Assembly: GCA_017530275.1 (NCBI GenBank)
Contig: JAFXMP010000179.1
Location: 1-23,997 of the forward strand
Length of the DNA stretch: 23,997 nucleotides
Reading direction: 5' to 3'
Source: Clostridia bacterium
GTDB taxonomy: Bacteria > Bacillota_A > Clostridia > Christensenellales > Aristaeellaceae
Made by a program: the position numbers and the translations under genes. The notes under the pieces were generated by a model. It saw nothing but the letters and a program-made list of their open reading frames with translations. It ran no database searches and was not told the origin of the DNA. Every line of letters begins with the position of its first letter. Position 1 is the stretch's first letter. Positions 23,132 to 23,997 of this stretch are shown here, in pieces.

Positions 23132-23223
23132 GGAGAAGTACCCAAGTGGCCGAAGGGGCTCCCCTGCTAAGGGAGTAGTACGAGTGAATCGTAGCGAGAG
23201 TTCAAATCTCTCCTTCTCCGCCA
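23132..23223 (+). tRNA. tRNA-Ser, anticodon GCU
   Basis: A class II tRNA: acceptor GGAGAAG pairs perfectly with CTTCTCC, the anticodon stem CTCCC/GGGAG encloses CTGCTAA (anticodon GCT), and there is a long variable arm, a GTTCAAATC T loop and an encoded CCA. It reads AGU/AGC serine codons and lies 23 bp after the first tRNA-Ser, probably on one transcript. Confidence 0.95.
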
Positions 23224-23224
23224 G

Positions 23225-23272
23225 AATCCCGCAAACCCTTATGTATCAAGGGCTTGCGGGATTTCTTTTTTT
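23225..23272 (+). terminator. Rho-independent terminator after the tRNA pair
   Basis: The stem AATCCCGCAA (23225-23234) with TTGCGGGATT (about 23254-23263) and inner ACCCTT/AAGGGC pairing is followed by TCTTTTTTT. It begins 2 nt after the tRNA CCA end. Confidence 0.92.
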
Positions 23273-23571
23273 ATCGTGATCCAGAGGGCAAATTTGTTTA
23301 TTTGTGTTTATACTTCTCTATTTACTACACTATTTACAACATATTGACCGCACTCATGAGGTGAAATTTTTCAATGCAGGCGATTTCACCTTGCATCACA
23401 GCAGCAAGAGGCAGAAGCCATTTTGCCGCTGTTTTTTATTTCTATAATATTCGCGCACGTGCGCGCGCGAGGATGCCGCCCTGGGTGGTCAGGTGAATGA
23501 AATAAATAAAAAAAATATAATATTTTGGCTGATCTTGGGTCTTCGCCGGCCGCATTGAATTTTCGCAGCGG
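23273..23571. other. Intergenic stretch with extreme base composition and palindromes, no gene seen
   Basis: It contains a 9-bp perfect hairpin AGGTGAAAT / ATTTCACCT (23359-23391), a 14-bp GC palindrome around CGCACGTGCG (23452-23465) and an AT palindrome AAAATAT-A-ATATTTT (23512-23526). AT-rich and GC-rich blocks alternate. No reading frame has a credible start site. The sequence directly follows a tRNA cluster, a common integration locus, but no integrase or duplicated tRNA end is visible. Confidence 0.5.
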
Positions 23572-23638
23572 CACAGTACCTTCGGTACTGTGAGGGCAGA
23601 CCACGCTTTAAACCGCTAAAGCTACGCTTTAGTGGTTT
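23572..23638. repeat. Two stable hairpins at the head of the hairpin array
   Basis: The first (23572-23592) is a perfect stem CACAGTAC-C(TTCG)G-GTACTGTG-type hairpin with a UUCG-style tetraloop on the plus strand. The second (23610-23638) pairs AAACCGCTAAAGC with GCTTTAGTGGTTT over 13 positions with one G-T pair and a TAC loop. Confidence 0.8.
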
Positions 23639-23654
23639 ATACCCTCCTCGGCAC

Positions 23655-23997
23655 CAGCCCCATAGGGGCTGACGCATCATGGCGAAGGTGACGCCAGCCC
23701 CATAGGGGCTGATGGTGACGGAGGTGACACAACGCCAACCCCGAAGGGGTTGAGGGTTGCGCCCAGGAGAGCGAGGCCAGCCCCGAAGGGGCTGATGGTG
23801 GATCGGACAGCCTGGCCGGAGCCGACAGCCAGCCCCATAGGGGCTGACGGTGGGGGCTGGGAGCTGGGGCAGCGGGGTCGCCAACCCCGAAGGGGTTGAG
23901 GGTTGCGCCCAGGAGAGCGAGGCCAGCCCCGAAGGGGCTGATGGTGGATCGGACAGCCTGGCCGGAGCCGACAGCCAGCCCCATAGGGGCTGACGGT
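23655..23997. repeat. Array of eight 17-nt palindromes inside a larger direct repeat, running off the window edge
   Basis: Palindromes start at 23655, 23695, 23736, 23778, 23830, 23882, 23924 and 23976. Three variants occur: CAGCCCCATAGGGGCTG (1, 2, 5, 8), CAACCCCGAAGGGGTTG (3, 6) and CAGCCCCGAAGGGGCTG (4, 7). Start-to-start spacing is 40-52 bp. The 119 bp at 23733-23851 recur identically at 23879-23997, a period of 146 bp. On the minus strand the GAA variants read C(TTCG)G tetraloops. The unequal short spacers and short repeats do not fit CRISPR. No gene is supported: frames that cross the array give PLWGW-type peptides in shifting phases. Confidence 0.9.

Noticed and set aside
23489..23984. 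Minus-strand PLWGW-repeat peptide
   Set aside because: The PLWGW/APSGL peptides appear in all three frames as the palindromes change phase, with no start site or ribosome site; they are translation of hairpin DNA.
23655..23997. CRISPR array
   Set aside because: The repeats are only 17 nt and perfectly palindromic, intervals vary from 23 to 35 nt, part of the array is an exact 119-bp duplication including the intervals, and no cas gene is present.

Overview
The window looks like a chromosomal segment of a fairly GC-rich, anaerobic, probably gut-associated member of the Bacillota (Clostridia). The evidence is the gene mix: a LytTR regulator paired with a DUF3021 membrane protein, a YitT-family protein, a secreted protein built of Cys-x-x-Cys modules and YDG/NN Ig-like repeats, split chromate-transporter genes, and a thioredoxin reductase that appears to lack NADPH-binding motifs. 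Strong AGGAGG-type ribosome sites and Gram-positive style promoters agree. This is an inference from gene content; no rRNA or species marker is present.

Layout. 1-6060: the 3' end of a probable secreted protein gene converges on a 1336-codon gene for a secreted, cysteine-rich repeat protein. Upstream of that, on the same strand, is a two-gene LytTR/DUF3021 operon. Both the operon and the secreted-protein gene are preceded by the same twin-box LytTR-type site (two GAACGGT boxes 21 bp apart), so this looks like a small autoregulated cell-envelope regulon. 6180-7990: hairpins, then an esterase and YitT operon on the minus strand. 8060-12316: plus-strand genes for an SPFH/Band 7 protein, a CorC/HlyC-type CBS protein, a zinc-ribbon membrane protein and a threonine-aldolase-like PLP enzyme. 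12346-15070: a block with different character, holding a condensation-domain-like protein and an unrecognised membrane protein, punctuated by three MITE-like elements that share terminal inverted repeats.

15129-16979: a PII-like small protein translationally coupled to a cation:proton antiporter, behind a leader of three tandem hairpin repeats. 17227-18581: a second tandem repeat, which multiplies extended -10 promoter motifs, in front of two overlapping chromate-transporter half genes. 18794-21184: a DUF5655-like gene and then a redox operon (flavin disulfide reductase, thioredoxin, OhrR-type MarR regulator). 21322-22956: two alpha/beta hydrolases. 23020-23272: tRNA-Ser(UGA), tRNA-Ser(GCU) and a terminator. 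23273-23997: no credible gene; AT- and GC-extreme sequence followed by a dense hairpin array (eight 17-nt palindromes within a larger direct repeat) that runs to the edge of the window.

The points most worth following are the LytTR twin boxes linking regulator and secreted Cys-rich protein, the PII-like/antiporter pair with its repeated leader, the reductase without visible NADPH motifs, the promoter-bearing tandem repeat, and the terminal hairpin array.
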